Shown: positions 1 to 11,511, numbered from the stretch's first letter. The stretch is DNA of 64,000 nucleotides from Bordetella parapertussis (GCA_945885345.1 CAMCYP010000002.1:1-64000); one strand, 5' to 3'. Translations and numbers: made by a program. Notes: generated from the sequence alone by a model not told the origin.

Positions 1-965
1 GCGCCGTGGCGCTGGAAGCGGCGGCCCACGCCCTTGAAGTCGGCCAGCGCCTTGACGATTTTTTCATCCGCCACGCCGACTTCCATGCCGACGGCCATCG
101 CCGCCAGCGCGTTCTGCACGTTATGTACGCCCGCCAGATTCAGCGTGATGTCGAGATCGGGCAGGCGCCGGCCATTGCTGCGCAACACGCGAAAACGCAT
201 GCGCCCGGCATCGGCCGTCACCGCGGTCGCGCGCACCTGCGCACCTTCACCCAATCCGTAGGTCACCACGGTTTTGGTGAGCCTGGGCATGATCGCGCGC
301 ACATTGGCATCGTCGTTGCACAGCACGGCCACACCGTAGAACGGCAGGCGTTCAACAAAATCGACGAAGGCCTGCTTCAACTTGTCCAGCGAATGGTCGT
401 AAGTCTCCATGTGGTCGGCATCGATATTGGTGACCACGGACAGCACCGGCTGCAGATGGAGAAACGAGGCATCCGATTCGTCGGCTTCGGCGACGATGAA
501 TTCGCCGGCGCCCAGCCGGGCGTGTGCACCGGCGCTCTCCAACCGGCCGCCGATGACAAAGGTCGGATCCAGTCCGCCTTCGGCCAGCACGCTGGCGGCA
601 AGACTGGTGGTCGTGGTCTTGCCATGCGTGCCGGCAACCGCAATGCCCTGCTTCAGACGCATCAACTCCGCCAGCATCAGCGCCCGCGGCACCACCGGCA
701 CATGCCGGGCTCGCGCCGCAACAACCTCCGGGTTGTCAGCCTTGACCGCACTGGAAATCACCACGACATCGGCAGTGGCGACATGCGCCGCGGCATGGCC
801 GATGTGGACCTGCGCGCCAAATCCGGCCAGGCGGCGCGTGGCATTGCTTGCACTCAAATCAGAGCCGCTGACGGCATAACCCAGGTTCAGCAGCACTTCG
901 GCAATGCCGCTCATTCCTGCGCCACCGATACCTACGAAGTGAACCTGTCGCACTTTATGTCTCAT
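1..965 (-). CDS. murC: UDP-N-acetylmuramate--L-alanine ligase, 3' end cut by window
   Basis: Adds L-alanine to UDP-MurNAc in the cytoplasm, the first peptide step of peptidoglycan synthesis. Translating the minus strand from the ATG at 965 gives [20 protein letters not shown], the N-terminal Rossmann loop of MurC, and later [10 protein letters not shown], the ATP-binding P-loop of Mur ligases. About 321 codons are present; the C-terminal domain lies beyond base 1. The start ATG overlaps the murG stop (ATGA), so translation is probably coupled. It is the last visible gene of the dcw operon. Confidence 0.95.
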   Translation of the reverse strand, partial: MRHKVRQVHFVGIGGAGMSGIAEVLLNLGYAVSGSDLSASNATRRLAGFGAQVHIGHAAAHVATADVVVISSAVKADNPEVVAARARHVPVVPRALMLAELMRLKQGIAVAGTHGKTTTTSLAASVLAEGGLDPTFVIGGRLESAGAHARLGAGEFIVAEADESDASFLHLQPVLSVVTNIDADHMETYDHSLDKLKQAFVDFVERLPFYGVAVLCNDDANVRAIMPRLTKTVVTYGLGEGAQVRATAVTADAGRMRFRVLRSNGRRLPDLDITLNLAGVHNVQNALAAMAVGMEVGVADEKIVKALADFKGVGRRFQRHG

Positions 966-2035
966 GCGGGGGCAAGCTCCGTGCAGAATTCAGCCACTTT
1001 CTGTGCTGCGTCCGGTTTGCCCACGGCCCGTGCGGCACGCGCCATTTCCAGCAGTTTGGTGCGCGTCAGCCCGCGCAAGGTCTCCGCCAGTGATTGTGGC
1101 GTCAGCGTGCCCTGCGGCATCAGCAATGCAGCGCCGCGGTCGGCCAGATACGCGGCATTGCGCGTCTGATGGTCATCCGCGGCGTACGGGAAAGGCACCA
1201 GAATGCTGCCGACTCCGGCCACGGCAAGTTCAGTGATGGTGGTTGCACCGGCGCGACAGATCACCAGATCGGCTTCGCCGTAACGCAAGGCCATGTCGTC
1301 GATGAAGTCGACAATTTCAGCATCCACACCAACACTGCGATAGGTTTCGCGCAGCTCCGCCACATGCGCTGCGCCGGCCTGATGCGTCACCACCGGCCGC
1401 TCGCCCTGCGCCAACAGGGCCAGCGCTTCGGGCACCGTCACATTGAGCGCCTTCGCGCCGAGGCTGCCGCCAACGACCAGCACCCGCAGCGGTCCGCTGC
1501 GATTGGCAAAGCGCGCCTCGGGCGGCGCCAGGTTGACGATGTCGGTGCGCACCGGATTCCCGGACCAGATCACATCGACCCGGCCGTTGAACGCGTCTGG
1601 AAACGCCGCCAGTACGCGGTCGGCAACACCGGCCAGCACGCGATTGGCCAGCCCCGGAACTGCGTTCTGTTCGTGGATCAGCAACGGTTTGCCGAGCAGC
1701 GCCGCCATCATGCCGCCGGGAAACGCCGCGTAACCGCCCATGCCCAGCACCACGTCGGGACGATGGCGGAAAATCGCCCTCGCGCTCTGCCAGAACGCGA
1801 TCAGCAGCGACGCCGGCAACAACAGCTTGCGCAGCCAACCCTTGCCGCGCACACCGCCGAAGCGGATCCACACCGTCGCAAACCCTCGCGGCGGGATCAG
1901 CCGTTCCTCCATGCCGCCGCTGGCCCCCAGCCAGACCACGTTCCAGCCGCGACCGCGCAGCACCTCGGCCACAGCCAGCGCCGGAAATATATGCCCGCCG
2001 GTGCCGCCGGCCATGATGAGGATGGTCCGGCTCAT
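962..2035 (-). CDS. murG: UDP-GlcNAc:lipid I N-acetylglucosaminyltransferase
   Basis: Peripheral membrane GT-B glycosyltransferase that converts lipid I to lipid II. The 357-residue product starts [20 protein letters not shown], whose GGTGGH glycine loop binds the lipid-linked acceptor. The C-terminal half has the donor-site stretch [15 protein letters not shown] and [10 protein letters not shown]. The ATG at 2035 was chosen because it overlaps the ftsW stop (ATGA) and begins right at the family N-terminus; a longer in-frame extension to 2215 would overlap ftsW coding. Length matches the family (about 355). Confidence 0.96.
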   Translation of the reverse strand: MSRTILIMAGGTGGHIFPALAVAEVLRGRGWNVVWLGASGGMEERLIPPRGFATVWIRFGGVRGKGWLRKLLLPASLLIAFWQSARAIFRHRPDVVLGMGGYAAFPGGMMAALLGKPLLIHEQNAVPGLANRVLAGVADRVLAAFPDAFNGRVDVIWSGNPVRTDIVNLAPPEARFANRSGPLRVLVVGGSLGAKALNVTVPEALALLAQGERPVVTHQAGAAHVAELRETYRSVGVDAEIVDFIDDMALRYGEADLVICRAGATTITELAVAGVGSILVPFPYAADDHQTRNAAYLADRGAALLMPQGTLTPQSLAETLRGLTRTKLLEMARAARAVGKPDAAQKVAEFCTELAPA

Positions 2036-3204
2036 ACGGTGAATCCCCGCGCAAGCTGCCGGTTTTCCCAATCCACGCGCAGCAGCACTGCCAGCGCACA
2101 GCAGGTCGCGAGGATGGCACTGCCGCCGAAGGACAGCAGCGGCAGCGTCAGACCCTTGGTCGGCAACACGCCCATGTTGACGCCCATGTTGATAATGACC
2201 TGCACACCGATCCACAGACCGATGCCCTGCGCCACCAGCGCGGCATACGGACGCTCAAGGTCGGATGCACGCCGGCCGATCGCAAAAGCGCGCCAGACAA
2301 TCCACGCAAACAGCAGCGTCAATGTCAGCACCCCGGCAAAACCGAGCTCCTCGGCAATCACCGCCAGCAGGAAATCGGTGTGCGCCTCGGGCAGGTAAAA
2401 CAGCTTTTCAACGCTGCCGCCAAGCCCGACGCCAAACCACTCGCCGCGGCCGAAGGCAATCAGCGCGTGCGACAGCTGATATCCCTTGCCGTACGGGTCG
2501 GCCCAGGGATCCATGAAGCCGATCACGCGCTGCATGCGGTACGGGCTGCTCCAGATCAGCAGCAGGAAACCGATCAGCAGCATCAAGATCAGTCCCGCGA
2601 ACAGCCGCCAGTTCATGCCGCCGAGGAACAGGATGCCCATCGCAATCACGGTAATCACGGCGAAGGCGCCAAAATCCGGCTCACGCAGCAGCAACCCTCC
2701 CGTCAGCAGCATCACGCCGGCCATCGGCAAAAACCCCTTGCGCAGGCTGTGCATGAATGCGGCCTTGCGCACGGTGTAATCAGCGGCGTAGAGCACCGCG
2801 CATACTTTCATCAGTTCCGATGGCTGCAAGTTGGCAAAACCCAGCGGCAGCCAGCGCCGGCTGCCGTTGACTTCGCGCCCGATGCCGGGAATCAGCACCA
2901 GTGCCAGCAGCACCAGGCCGACGATAAACAAAATGGGCGCGGCACGCTGCCAGATGCGCACCGGCACCTGGAACACCATGGCTGCAGCCACCAGACTGAC
3001 CAGCACATACGCCGCATGCCGGCTCAGGTAATACACCGCGCTGTTGCCGGTGCTGCGGCTGGCTTCGGCAATCGCAATTGACGCCGAATACACCATGACC
3101 ATGCCAAAACTGAGCAACAGTATCGTGACCCAGATCAGCGCGCTGTCGTACTCCTGGCCTGCGCTGCGCTGGCTCATCGACTGGCTGAGGGTGGCGTAAC
3201 TCAC
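2032..3204 (-). CDS. ftsW: Septal peptidoglycan glycosyltransferase FtsW (SEDS)
   Basis: Polytopic SEDS-family membrane protein that polymerises lipid II at the division septum with FtsI. The 390-residue product has about ten hydrophobic segments and SEDS hallmarks: [21 protein letters not shown] in the first half and [20 protein letters not shown] in the second. The GTG start at 3204 overlaps the murD stop (GTGA). Located between murD and murG as in the usual dcw order. Confidence 0.95.
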   Translation of the reverse strand: MSYATLSQSMSQRSAGQEYDSALIWVTILLLSFGMVMVYSASIAIAEASRSTGNSAVYYLSRHAAYVLVSLVAAAMVFQVPVRIWQRAAPILFIVGLVLLALVLIPGIGREVNGSRRWLPLGFANLQPSELMKVCAVLYAADYTVRKAAFMHSLRKGFLPMAGVMLLTGGLLLREPDFGAFAVITVIAMGILFLGGMNWRLFAGLILMLLIGFLLLIWSSPYRMQRVIGFMDPWADPYGKGYQLSHALIAFGRGEWFGVGLGGSVEKLFYLPEAHTDFLLAVIAEELGFAGVLTLTLLFAWIVWRAFAIGRRASDLERPYAALVAQGIGLWIGVQVIINMGVNMGVLPTKGLTLPLLSFGGSAILATCCALAVLLRVDWENRQLARGFTV

Positions 3205-4613
3205 GCGTACCTCTGCTGCAGCGCCGCCACCGCAGCGGCAAACACTTCCGCGCGATGGATGTAATTACGATACATGTCATAACTCGCGCAGGCGGGTGAC
3301 AGCAACACCGCGTCACCGGCCTTCGCCGCATTGAAGGCAAGTGCTACCGCCTCTTCCATGTCTGCTGCGCGCAACAACGGCACCCGGTTGCCGATGGCAT
3401 CAGCGATACGTCCCGCATCACGCCCGATCAACACCACGGCACGTGCCTTGTGCTCCGCTGCTGCGGCGAGTGGCGCAAAATCCTGCCCTTTGCCATCACC
3501 GCCGGCGATCAACACCACCGGTTGCGGCATGCCGCTCAGTGCCGCGACCGTGGCCCCGACATTGGTACCCTTGGAATCGTCGTAGAACTGTATATTATTG
3601 ATTTTATTGATATTTTTAACGCGGTGCGGCAACCCGTCAAACGCCTGCCAAGCCCTGGTAATTGCCGCATCGGCTACACCGATGGCGCGGCACAGCGCAC
3701 CCGCCGCCAGCGCATTGGCCGCGTTGTGCAAGCCGGCCACGCGCAACGCAGCAACCGGTGCCAGCGCCACATCGCCGCGCATCAGCGCAGCGTCCTTGCC
3801 CGTTCCGCCGATGCCCCACGCTTCCTGATCGCGCGGCGCATCCAGTCCGAAACGAACCACGCGACGACCAGACTGCGCCATGCCGTCACTCCAGGCATCC
3901 TGGCGATTGAGCACCTGTGTGCCGTCGCCGGCAAAGATGCGGTTTTTGGCAGCGGCGTATTCGCGCATGCCGTCATAGCGGTCGAGATGATCCTCGGACA
4001 GATTCAATACCGTCGCCGCGCGAGGTTGCAGTGATATCGTGCTTTCCAGCTGGAAGCTCGACAGCTCCAGCACAAACACGCCGGGCGGCGGCGTGCCACT
4101 CTCGATTTCCATCAGCGCATCCAGCACCGGCAAACCGATGTTGCCCGCCACCACCGGCCGCAACGCGGCGGCCTTGCAGATTTCACCGGCCAGTGCGGTC
4201 ACCGTGCTTTTACCGTTGGAGCCGGTGATTGCGATCACCGGCGTCGCATTGCTGCGCGCAACCAGCGCCTGCGCGAACAGTTCCACGTCGCCCACCACCG
4301 GCACACCGCGTGCGGCGGCCTGCGCGATGGTACCGGCGCGACAATCCACACCAGGACTCACCGCAATCATGTCGATACCATCGACATCCGGCTCAACGCC
4401 GAGCGCGAGCGGTACCTGCGGCAATTCCCGGCGCAGCGTGGTGGCATGCGGCGGCGCGGCACGACTGTCCGTCGCGCACACATCGGCCCCGCGGCGTTGC
4501 AGCCAGCGTGCCATCGACAACCCGGTATCACCGAGACCAACGACCATTACGCGTGCACCCTTGAGGTCAAACATCAATTCCGGTTTCGCATCCCGCTTCG
4601 CGCCCCCCGTCAC
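3201..4613 (-). CDS. murD: UDP-N-acetylmuramoyl-L-alanine--D-glutamate ligase
   Basis: Adds D-glutamate to UDP-MurNAc-Ala. The 470-residue product has [15 protein letters not shown] (Rossmann loop), [13 protein letters not shown] (ATP loop) and [13 protein letters not shown] (hinge to domain 3). The GTG at 4613 overlaps the mraY stop; an ATG at 4574 (MFDLKGARV) is an alternative. Oddity: just before FYDDSK, bases 3591-3620 are very AT-rich and encode KNINKINNI, with near-identity to the intergenic AT-rich element of this window. The length between HR and DSK equals that of E. coli MurD, so the reading frame and fold are probably intact. Confidence 0.95.
   Translation of the reverse strand: MTGGAKRDAKPELMFDLKGARVMVVGLGDTGLSMARWLQRRGADVCATDSRAAPPHATTLRRELPQVPLALGVEPDVDGIDMIAVSPGVDCRAGTIAQAAARGVPVVGDVELFAQALVARSNATPVIAITGSNGKSTVTALAGEICKAAALRPVVAGNIGLPVLDALMEIESGTPPPGVFVLELSSFQLESTISLQPRAATVLNLSEDHLDRYDGMREYAAAKNRIFAGDGTQVLNRQDAWSDGMAQSGRRVVRFGLDAPRDQEAWGIGGTGKDAALMRGDVALAPVAALRVAGLHNAANALAAGALCRAIGVADAAITRAWQAFDGLPHRVKNINKINNIQFYDDSKGTNVGATVAALSGMPQPVVLIAGGDGKGQDFAPLAAAAEHKARAVVLIGRDAGRIADAIGNRVPLLRAADMEEAVALAFNAAKAGDAVLLSPACASYDMYRNYIHRAEVFAAAVAALQQRYA
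3591..3620 (-). repeat. Intragenic copy-like AT-rich element inside murD
   Basis: Read on the minus strand this stretch contains AATATCAATAAAATCAAT, matching the AT-rich element seen at 27621, 38891 and 44051. It is embedded in an otherwise GC-rich coding region and encodes lysine, asparagine and isoleucine codons. It could be coincidence, conversion from an intergenic copy, or a retained protein-binding site. Confidence 0.4.
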
Positions 4614-5695
4614 CGCAGCTTCAGCGTCGACAGGCCGATCAACACCAGCATCATCGTGATGATCCAGAAGCGAACGACGACCTGGTTTTCTTTCCAGCCC
4701 TTCAATTCATAGTGGTGGTGCAGCGGCGCCATGCGGAATATCCGCTTGCCAGTCAGCTTGAATGAGGCCACCTGCAGCACCACCGACAGCGTCTCGACAA
4801 CAAATACGCCGCCCATGATGAACAGCACGATTTCCTGGCGCACGATGACGGCGATGGTGCCCAGCGCCGCGCCCAGCGCCAGCGCGCCGACGTCGCCCAT
4901 GAAGACTTCCGCGGGATAGGCGTTGAACCACAAAAACGCCAGCCCGGCGCCTGCCATCGCGCCGCAGATCACCGTCAGCTCGCCAGCGCCCGGGATATAG
5001 GGAAACGCCAGGTATTTGGCGAACACGGCATTACCTGCGACGTAGGCGAAAATGCCAAGCGCACTACCGACCATCACCGTCGGCATGATCGCAAGGCCAT
5101 CAAGACCGTCTGTCAGATTGACCGCGTTGCTGGTCCCGACGATGACCAGGTAGGTCATGGTGATGAAACCGATCGCGCCAAGCGGATAGGTCACCTGCTT
5201 GAAAAACGGCAAGATGAATTCGGTTTGCGCCGGCAGATTGGTCGAGTAAGCGATGAATATCGCGGCACCCAGGCCAAGCACCGATTGCCAGAAAAACTTC
5301 ACCCGCGCCGGCAGGCCCTTCGGATTGCGGTGCACCACCTTGCGATAATCATCTACCCAGCCAATGGCGCCAAAGCCCACGGTTACAACCAGCACCACCC
5401 AGACAAAGCGGTTCTGCAGATCCGCCCACAGCAGCGTGGTGATGATGATCGACACCAGGATCAGCGCGCCTCCCATGGTTGGCGTTCCGGCTTTCACCAG
5501 ATGGGTCTGCGGACCGTCGTCGCGTACTGCCTGGCCAATCTTGTAAGCCGTCAGCTTGCGGATCAGCGTGGGGCCAACGACGAAGGAAATCATCAGCGAC
5601 GTCATGCAGGCGAGCACCGCACGCAGTGTCAGGTAATTGAATACATTGAAGGCGCGGACGTGCTGTTCCAGCCATTGCGCCAGCTCAAGCAGCAT
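4610..5695 (-). CDS. mraY: Phospho-N-acetylmuramoyl-pentapeptide-transferase
   Basis: Integral membrane enzyme that transfers phospho-MurNAc-pentapeptide to undecaprenyl phosphate, forming lipid I. The 361 residues (E. coli 360) contain the family motifs [23 protein letters not shown] with the catalytic aspartates, [19 protein letters not shown], and a C-terminal [14 protein letters not shown]. About ten transmembrane segments. The ATG at 5695 lies 11 bases inside the murF 3' end. Confidence 0.97.
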   Translation of the reverse strand: MLLELAQWLEQHVRAFNVFNYLTLRAVLACMTSLMISFVVGPTLIRKLTAYKIGQAVRDDGPQTHLVKAGTPTMGGALILVSIIITTLLWADLQNRFVWVVLVVTVGFGAIGWVDDYRKVVHRNPKGLPARVKFFWQSVLGLGAAIFIAYSTNLPAQTEFILPFFKQVTYPLGAIGFITMTYLVIVGTSNAVNLTDGLDGLAIMPTVMVGSALGIFAYVAGNAVFAKYLAFPYIPGAGELTVICGAMAGAGLAFLWFNAYPAEVFMGDVGALALGAALGTIAVIVRQEIVLFIMGGVFVVETLSVVLQVASFKLTGKRIFRMAPLHHHYELKGWKENQVVVRFWIITMMLVLIGLSTLKLR

Positions 5696-7076
5696 TGCCT
5701 GTGCCCCCGCTTTTTAAACTTGCCGTCGGGACTTCAATCCCGCGCACGACACGCTCCATCTGCATGAAGCGCGAACCCTTGACCAGCAGTGCCGTCTGCG
5801 GATCAAGCACACCCTCGACATCGGCCAGCAGATCCTCAATGCGCGGGTAGTGCCGGGCACCTGCGCCGAAAGCTCGCGCCGTCACAGCAGCAAGATCGCC
5901 CAGCGCATACAGCCCGTCGATACCGGCATCCCGCGCATAAAGACCCACCTCTTCATGGAATGCCGCGCCCTGCGTGCCAACTTCACCCATGTCACCCAGC
6001 ACCAGCAGTTTGCGTCCGGGCGTCCGCGCCAGCACGTCGATCGCGGCACGCACCGAATCCGGATTCGCGTTATAGGTGTCGTCGATCAGCATTGCGCCGT
6101 TCCGTCCGGTTTTGATCTGCAAGCGGCCCTTGACCGCGACAAACCGGGCCAATGCGCGCGCGCAGGCAGCCAGCGACGCGCCGGCCGCTGTGGCCGCGGC
6201 AATCGCCGCCAGCGCATTGCGCACGTTGTGTTCACCGGCCAACGGCAATTCAAATGCAGCATGCCCTTCGGGTGTGGTGACATCGAGATGCGCCGACGCC
6301 GCCTGCATGCGGCACTGCGCGTGCACCGCAGCAGTCGGCTGCAAGCCAAAGTCGCGCACGCGGCGCGTGCCGGCGGCGCTGCGCCAGACACCGACGTGGG
6401 CATCGTCGGCATTAATCACTGCCACGCCGTCTTCCGGCAAAGCCGCGATCAGGCTGGCATGTTCGACGGCAACATCAGTCACCGAACGCATGAATTCCTG
6501 ATGCTCGCGCTGCGCATTGTTGATAACTGCAATCGTCGGCGCCGCAATGGCTGCCAGTTGCACGGTCTCCCCGGGGTGATTCATGCCGACCTCGACCACC
6601 GCGACGCGATGCGCCTCGCGCAGCGCGAGCAGGGTCAGCGGCAAACCGATGTGATTGTTGAGATTGCCGCGGGTTGCCAGCACAGCAGCATCGCCGAAAT
6701 GTGCACGCAGGCAGGCTGCGATCATTTCCTTGACCGTGGTTTTGCCGTTGGAACCAACAACCGCAACCAGCGGGACGTGGAACTGCCGGCGCCAGTGCGC
6801 CGCCAGTGCGCCCAGGGCAATCGTGGTGTCCGCCACGACTGCCAGCGGAAAATCCGTTGCTGCGGGCACATGCCGGCGATCAACCACCGCCGCGACAGCG
6901 CCTGCAGCAGCAGCCTGACCGACAAAATCATGTCCGTCATAACGCTCACCGCGCAATGCGATGAACAGGTCGCCTTTTTTCAGGGTGCGGCTGTCGGTGC
7001 ACACGTCGTCAAACCGCACATCGGCGCCGCGCACTGCGCCGCCGAGTTCCGCCGCTGCGCGGGCCAGGGTCATCAC
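5685..7076 (-). CDS. murF: UDP-MurNAc-tripeptide--D-alanyl-D-alanine ligase
   Basis: Adds the D-Ala-D-Ala dipeptide, the last cytoplasmic step before MraY. The 463-residue product shows [15 protein letters not shown] (ATP loop), [19 protein letters not shown] and [14 protein letters not shown]. The first codons are GTG ATG ACC; the GTG at 7076 overlaps the murE stop and the ATG at 7073 is equally plausible. Part of the unbroken dcw operon. Confidence 0.95.
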   Translation of the reverse strand: MMTLARAAAELGGAVRGADVRFDDVCTDSRTLKKGDLFIALRGERYDGHDFVGQAAAAGAVAAVVDRRHVPAATDFPLAVVADTTIALGALAAHWRRQFHVPLVAVVGSNGKTTVKEMIAACLRAHFGDAAVLATRGNLNNHIGLPLTLLALREAHRVAVVEVGMNHPGETVQLAAIAAPTIAVINNAQREHQEFMRSVTDVAVEHASLIAALPEDGVAVINADDAHVGVWRSAAGTRRVRDFGLQPTAAVHAQCRMQAASAHLDVTTPEGHAAFELPLAGEHNVRNALAAIAAATAAGASLAACARALARFVAVKGRLQIKTGRNGAMLIDDTYNANPDSVRAAIDVLARTPGRKLLVLGDMGEVGTQGAAFHEEVGLYARDAGIDGLYALGDLAAVTARAFGAGARHYPRIEDLLADVEGVLDPQTALLVKGSRFMQMERVVRGIEVPTASLKSGGTGNAA

Positions 7077-8548
7077 CGCGCGCTCCCGGCCAGCGCGGCA
7101 CGCACCACCGCAGCATCACTGTAACGGCGCTTCACGCCGCGGATTTCCTGGTAACGCTCATGACCCTTGCCGGCAATCAGCACGATGTCGCCGCGCCGCG
7201 CCTCGGCCAGTGCGTGCGCAATCGCTTTGCGCCGATCGACTATCTGTTCGTGTTTTCCCGAAACACCTTCGGCAATCTCGGTGATGATGGCCATGGGATC
7301 TTCATGCCGCGGATTGTCACTGGTGATAATCACTTCATCGGCGATGCGCGAAGCCACCGCACCCATCAACGGACGTTTGCCGCGATCGCGGTCACCCCCG
7401 CCGCCAAATACGCAGAACAGTCTCGCCCGGGCGCCCGCCGCACTGCGCAGACTGAGCAGTACTTTTTCCAGGGCATCCGGTGTATGCGCGTAATCGACGA
7501 TGACCAGCGGCGCACGGCCACCGCCGTAACGCTCCATGCGACCGGGAACCGCCTGCGCTTTTTCCAGTGCGACCACTGACTGCTCTAGTCCGACATCGCT
7601 GACCAGCAGCGTTGCCAGGGAGCCGAGCAAATTGGCTGCATTGAAAGCGCCGATCAGCGGGCTGCGCAGCGTCGCCCGCCCCCACGGCGAGGCAATGTCA
7701 AATGACACCCCGTCAAGACCGAGGCGCAGGTTACGGCCATGGACACAAGCTACGGAAGCGCGTGCCGTTGGCGCGTGGAAACCATACCCCAGCGCCTTGG
7801 CCCGTTTGTGCTTCCAGCACTGCGCAAGCTCGCGACCAAAGGCATCGTCGAGATTCATTACGGCGTGAGCCAGCGTGGGCCAGCGGAACAGCCGCGTTTT
7901 CGCCGCCTGGTAGCGTCGCATCGTACCGTGATAATCAAGATGGTCGCGCGTCAGGTTGGTCAGCAGCGCGACATCGAACTCGACACCGGACAGGCGATCC
8001 TGTTCGAGGCCGTGCGAAGATACTTCCATGCATACGGCCCGTGCCCCAGCGCGCACCAAAGTGCGCATGCGCGCATGCAGGGTCACCGCATCCGGCGTGG
8101 TATTGATGGCATGGTCCAGCCGCCCGGGGAAACCACTACCCAGCGTGCCGATGACCGCGCACTTGCGTTTCGCATGGCTCAGAGATTGCGCAATCCACTG
8201 ACTGCAGGAAGTCTTGCCATTCGTGCCGGTAACGCCGACCGCCCACAGCTTCGCACTGGGCTTGCCGTAAACCTCGCTGGCGATGACGCCGGCCTGGCGC
8301 CGCAACTGAGGAACACCGAGGTTCGGCACCCGCCAGCGCGGATTCCAGGCATAACCACCGGCATCCCACAGCACCGAGGCCGCGCCGTTGGCGATCGCCT
8401 GCGCAATGTAATCACGGCCGTCGCGCGATTCGCCGGGATAGGCAACGAAGGTATCGCCAGCCCTGACTGCGCGACTGTCCACCGTCATCCGGCGTACACC
8501 GAGCTTGCGCACTGCCGTCTGCATATCGTTCAGCGCGACGGGCATCAC
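7073..8548 (-). CDS. murE: UDP-MurNAc-L-Ala-D-Glu--2,6-diaminopimelate ligase
   Basis: Adds the third peptide residue. The 491-residue product has TGTNGKTSCSQWI (ATP loop), SSHGLEQDRLSG, DYAHTPDALEKVL and the DNPR motif in SDNPRHEDP, which in characterised MurE enzymes reads meso-diaminopimelate rather than lysine; this fits a Gram-negative wall. The start is GTG 8548 or ATG 8545, both overlapping the ftsI stop. Confidence 0.95.
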   Translation of the reverse strand: MMPVALNDMQTAVRKLGVRRMTVDSRAVRAGDTFVAYPGESRDGRDYIAQAIANGAASVLWDAGGYAWNPRWRVPNLGVPQLRRQAGVIASEVYGKPSAKLWAVGVTGTNGKTSCSQWIAQSLSHAKRKCAVIGTLGSGFPGRLDHAINTTPDAVTLHARMRTLVRAGARAVCMEVSSHGLEQDRLSGVEFDVALLTNLTRDHLDYHGTMRRYQAAKTRLFRWPTLAHAVMNLDDAFGRELAQCWKHKRAKALGYGFHAPTARASVACVHGRNLRLGLDGVSFDIASPWGRATLRSPLIGAFNAANLLGSLATLLVSDVGLEQSVVALEKAQAVPGRMERYGGGRAPLVIVDYAHTPDALEKVLLSLRSAAGARARLFCVFGGGGDRDRGKRPLMGAVASRIADEVIITSDNPRHEDPMAIITEIAEGVSGKHEQIVDRRKAIAHALAEARRGDIVLIAGKGHERYQEIRGVKRRYSDAAVVRAALAGSAR

Positions 8549-10278
8549 ACTTCCTCCCGCACCAGCGGCGCATCTTCCGGCTTCAGCACCGTGGTTTTGC
8601 CCGGCGCGTCGGGCGGCACCGCCAGCATGCGCAGGGTGCCCGCGGCAACCTGGCTGAACACGGGGGCCGCCACTGCGCCGCCGTAGTACTGTCCGGCGGA
8701 AGGTTCATCGATCATCACGGCAATGATCACGCGCGGCCGCGATGCCGGTGCCATGCCGACAAAGGACGCGACGTAACGATTGGCGGCGTAGCCTTTGCCC
8801 TCAAGCTTGTGCGCCGTTCCCGTCTTGCCGGCTACCGTGTAACCGGAAATCTGCGCGCCCGGTGCAGTACCGCCGGGCTGCGCCGCCAGTTCCAGCATTT
8901 TGCGCACCGCCAGCGCCGTTTGCGCAGACACAACGCGCGTACCCGGCACCGGACTTTCCTGTTTCAGCAAAGTCACCGGATGCAGCACGCCATCGGACGC
9001 GAAGATGGTGTACGAACGCGCGAGCTGCATCAACGATACCGAAAGCCCATAGCCGTACGACATCGTTGCCTGTTCGATCGGCTTCCAGGTCGCATAGCCG
9101 CGCAACCGCCCCGACACCTCGCCGGGAAATCCCGAGCGTGGCGGCAAACCAAAACCGGCGCGGTTGAACAGGCTCCACAGCACTTCCGACGGCAGCGCGA
9201 GACCCATTTTGGCGGCGCCAACATTGGACGATTTCTGAATCACCTGCGATACCGTCAACGCACCCTCGGCATGTGCGTCATGGATAGTACGGTTGCCGAT
9301 GGTCAACTGGCCGGGGGCCGTCTGGATTATCGTACCGGGCTGGAACAATCCAGCTTCCAGCGCCGCGGCGGCGGTAAACGGTTTCAGTGTCGAGCCGGGC
9401 TCGAACAAATCGGTGACCACGCGGTTGCGGGTGCGTTGCGCATCCATTTTGCCGCGGTTGTTCGGGTTATAAGCCGGCAGGTTCGCCATCGCCAGAATTT
9501 CGCCGGTCTCAGCATCGAGCACGACGATGCCGCCGGCCTTGGCGCGATTTGCGACAACTGCCGCCTTCAATTCGCGGAACGCGAGATACTGGATGCGCGC
9601 ATCGATCGACAGCCGGAGTTGCTGTCCGTTCTGCGGCACGCGGATGCTTTCCACATCCTCGACGATGCGGCCCAGCCGATCCTTGATTACACGGCGGCTG
9701 CCGGGTTTTCCGGCCAGCGTGCTCTCGAAGGCCAGTTCCAGCGCCTCCTGACCTTTGTCATCAACCCCGGTAAAACCGATGATGTGCGACATCACTTCGC
9801 CCGCCGGGTAATAACGACGGTGTTCGCGCTGCAGGAAAACACCGGGTATACCCAGTTGCACCACGCGCTCCGCCTGCTCCGGCGGCAACTGGCGCTTCAG
9901 ATAAACAAATTCGCGCTGGGTATCGGAGAGTTTGGCACGCAGCTCATCATTGCTGATCTCCAGCAGTTTCGCGAGCTTGCGCAGGTCGGCGGGATCGGCT
10001 TCGATGTCGGCGGGACTGGCCGCGACCGATTCGACCGGTGTCGAAATCGCCAGAGGTTCATTGTTGCGATCGACGATCATGCCGCGACTGGCACCGATTT
10101 CAACAACCCGCGAATAACGCGACTCGCCCTTGCGCTGCAGAAAATCGTTGTTCAGCGCCTGCAGCCACAACGCGCGCCCGGCCAACGCGACAAACCATGC
10201 CGCCAGCAGCACCAGCAACAGGTTGGCACGCCAGGCCGGCAGGCTCGGCGTCGGATCGCGATTCGCCGCCGGTTTCAT
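8545..10278 (-). CDS. ftsI: Septal transpeptidase PBP3 (FtsI)
   Basis: Monofunctional class B penicillin-binding protein that crosslinks septal peptidoglycan together with FtsW. The 577 residues start with a cytoplasmic tail and one transmembrane anchor (about 19-42), then the pedestal domain and transpeptidase domain with the active-site serine in GSTLKPF, then KSSN and KTGT in VAGKTGTAHK, the three catalytic boxes of the family. The ATG at 10278 overlaps the ftsL stop by four bases. Confidence 0.96.
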   Translation of the reverse strand: MKPAANRDPTPSLPAWRANLLLVLLAAWFVALAGRALWLQALNNDFLQRKGESRYSRVVEIGASRGMIVDRNNEPLAISTPVESVAASPADIEADPADLRKLAKLLEISNDELRAKLSDTQREFVYLKRQLPPEQAERVVQLGIPGVFLQREHRRYYPAGEVMSHIIGFTGVDDKGQEALELAFESTLAGKPGSRRVIKDRLGRIVEDVESIRVPQNGQQLRLSIDARIQYLAFRELKAAVVANRAKAGGIVVLDAETGEILAMANLPAYNPNNRGKMDAQRTRNRVVTDLFEPGSTLKPFTAAAALEAGLFQPGTIIQTAPGQLTIGNRTIHDAHAEGALTVSQVIQKSSNVGAAKMGLALPSEVLWSLFNRAGFGLPPRSGFPGEVSGRLRGYATWKPIEQATMSYGYGLSVSLMQLARSYTIFASDGVLHPVTLLKQESPVPGTRVVSAQTALAVRKMLELAAQPGGTAPGAQISGYTVAGKTGTAHKLEGKGYAANRYVASFVGMAPASRPRVIIAVMIDEPSAGQYYGGAVAAPVFSQVAAGTLRMLAVPPDAPGKTTVLKPEDAPLVREEV

Positions 10279-10559
10279 GGCTGGGCCTCCACACGAGGCG
10301 TCGCAACCACTTCAACGCGGTTCGCCGCCGGCAGCCGCATGTTCAGTTCCCGGGTGGCAATGCGTTCGATACGCCCGTGGGTGCCCCAAGTGCCCTGTTC
10401 GAGCTGCAACTGACCCCATTCGACATCGAGCTGTTTCGCCGCAGCCTGCTCTTTCTGCAGTTCGACGTAGAGCTTGCGCGCCTTGTTCTGCGAAGCCACC
10501 AGTGCCATTGCACAGGCCATCAGCGCAGCGAGGAGGATGAACGTAAGGCGCGCAGTCAT
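10275..10559 (-). CDS. ftsL: Cell division protein FtsL
   Basis: Short bitopic divisome protein that forms the FtsQLB complex and helps activate FtsWI. The 94 residues consist of a short N-terminus, one membrane span (about residues 4-22, LTFILLAALMACAMALVAS), and a periplasmic coiled-coil-like helix ending in IATRELNMRLPAANRVEVV. Sequence conservation in this family is low; the identification rests on size, topology and position between rsmH and ftsI. Confidence 0.9.
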   Translation of the reverse strand: MTARLTFILLAALMACAMALVASQNKARKLYVELQKEQAAAKQLDVEWGQLQLEQGTWGTHGRIERIATRELNMRLPAANRVEVVATPRVEAQP

Positions 10560-10575
10560 GCTGGCGCTCCCGCAT

Positions 10576-11511
10576 TCATGTAGTCACCCCATTACGTTCG
10601 GCAACCCGCATCACTGCGCTGCGCGCACGCGGGTTGGCCGCGATTTCCGCGTCACTGGCACGCTGCGCACGGCCGATCAGTCGCATCCGCGGCGGCGGCA
10701 GATCGCGGGCGCGCACCGGCAGCCGCGCCGGCAAAGCGTCCGCCTGCGACTGTGCGCGCAGAAAACGCTTTACGATGCGATCTTCGAGGGAATGAAAAGC
10801 GATGACCACCAGCCGGCCTTCCGGCTGCAGCAGATCAACGCATTGCGGCAGCACTACCGATAACTCCTCAAGCTCCTGATTGATGTGAATCCGTAAAGCT
10901 TGAAACGTGCGCGTCGCCGGATCCTGGCGTGGCTCGCGCGCGGGAACGGCTTCTGCCACGAGCGTGGCAAGTTGTCGTGTGGTGTCAACAGGTCCCCGCG
11001 CCCGAGCCGCAACAATCGCTGCTGCAATCTGTTTAGCAAACCGTTCTTCGCCATAGTCCCTGATGACCTCCCTGATGTCCGCTTCGTCCGCCGTCGCCAG
11101 CCATTGCGCTGCGCTGATGCCGTGCCCCGGATCCATACGCATGTCGAGCGGCGCGTCGTGGCGAAAACTGAAACCTCGACGCGCATCGTCCAACTGCGGC
11201 GACGACACGCCGATATCCAACAGCACCCCGTCCACCGCCGTAACGCCGTTCTCCCGCAGCACCGCAGCAACCTGGCTGAACGCGCTGTGCAGAATCGTGA
11301 AGCGCGGGTCGCTCACCGCGCGTCCTGCCTGCACCGCCTCGGGATCGCGATCCAGCGCCACCAATCGCCCTCCTTTGCCCAGCTGCTCCAGAATCAGGCG
11401 GCTGTGTCCGCCCCTGCCAAACGTACAATCGACATAAATGCCGTCGGACCGGATGTTCAATGCTGCTATGGCTTCCTGCGCGAGCACCGCGGCATGCGCG
11501 CCGCTCGTCAC
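10576..11511 (-). CDS. rsmH: 16S rRNA m4C1402 N4-methyltransferase
   Basis: SAM-dependent methyltransferase that modifies C1402 of 16S rRNA (formerly MraW). The 311 residues include [16 protein letters not shown] (SAM loop), [24 protein letters not shown] and the C-terminal [12 protein letters not shown]. The GTG at 11511 overlaps the mraZ stop (GTGA). The companion enzyme for the same nucleotide, RsmI, is encoded at 14453-15382. Confidence 0.96.
   Translation of the reverse strand: MTSGAHAAVLAQEAIAALNIRSDGIYVDCTFGRGGHSRLILEQLGKGGRLVALDRDPEAVQAGRAVSDPRFTILHSAFSQVAAVLRENGVTAVDGVLLDIGVSSPQLDDARRGFSFRHDAPLDMRMDPGHGISAAQWLATADEADIREVIRDYGEERFAKQIAAAIVAARARGPVDTTRQLATLVAEAVPAREPRQDPATRTFQALRIHINQELEELSVVLPQCVDLLQPEGRLVVIAFHSLEDRIVKRFLRAQSQADALPARLPVRARDLPPPRMRLIGRAQRASDAEIAANPRARSAVMRVAERNGVTT

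Noticed and set aside
6-2398. Long plus-strand open frames opposite murC-murG-ftsW
   Set aside because: They are antisense shadows in GC-rich DNA: Arg/His/Ala-rich, no family motifs, and fully covered by convincing minus-strand genes.
3591-3620. In-frame insertion lengthening MurD
   Set aside because: The distance between the flanking conserved residues equals that in E. coli MurD, so nothing was inserted; at most the sequence was replaced.
8809-10413. 534-codon plus-strand frame opposite ftsI
   Set aside because: Antisense shadow; ftsI has all three penicillin-binding boxes on the other strand.
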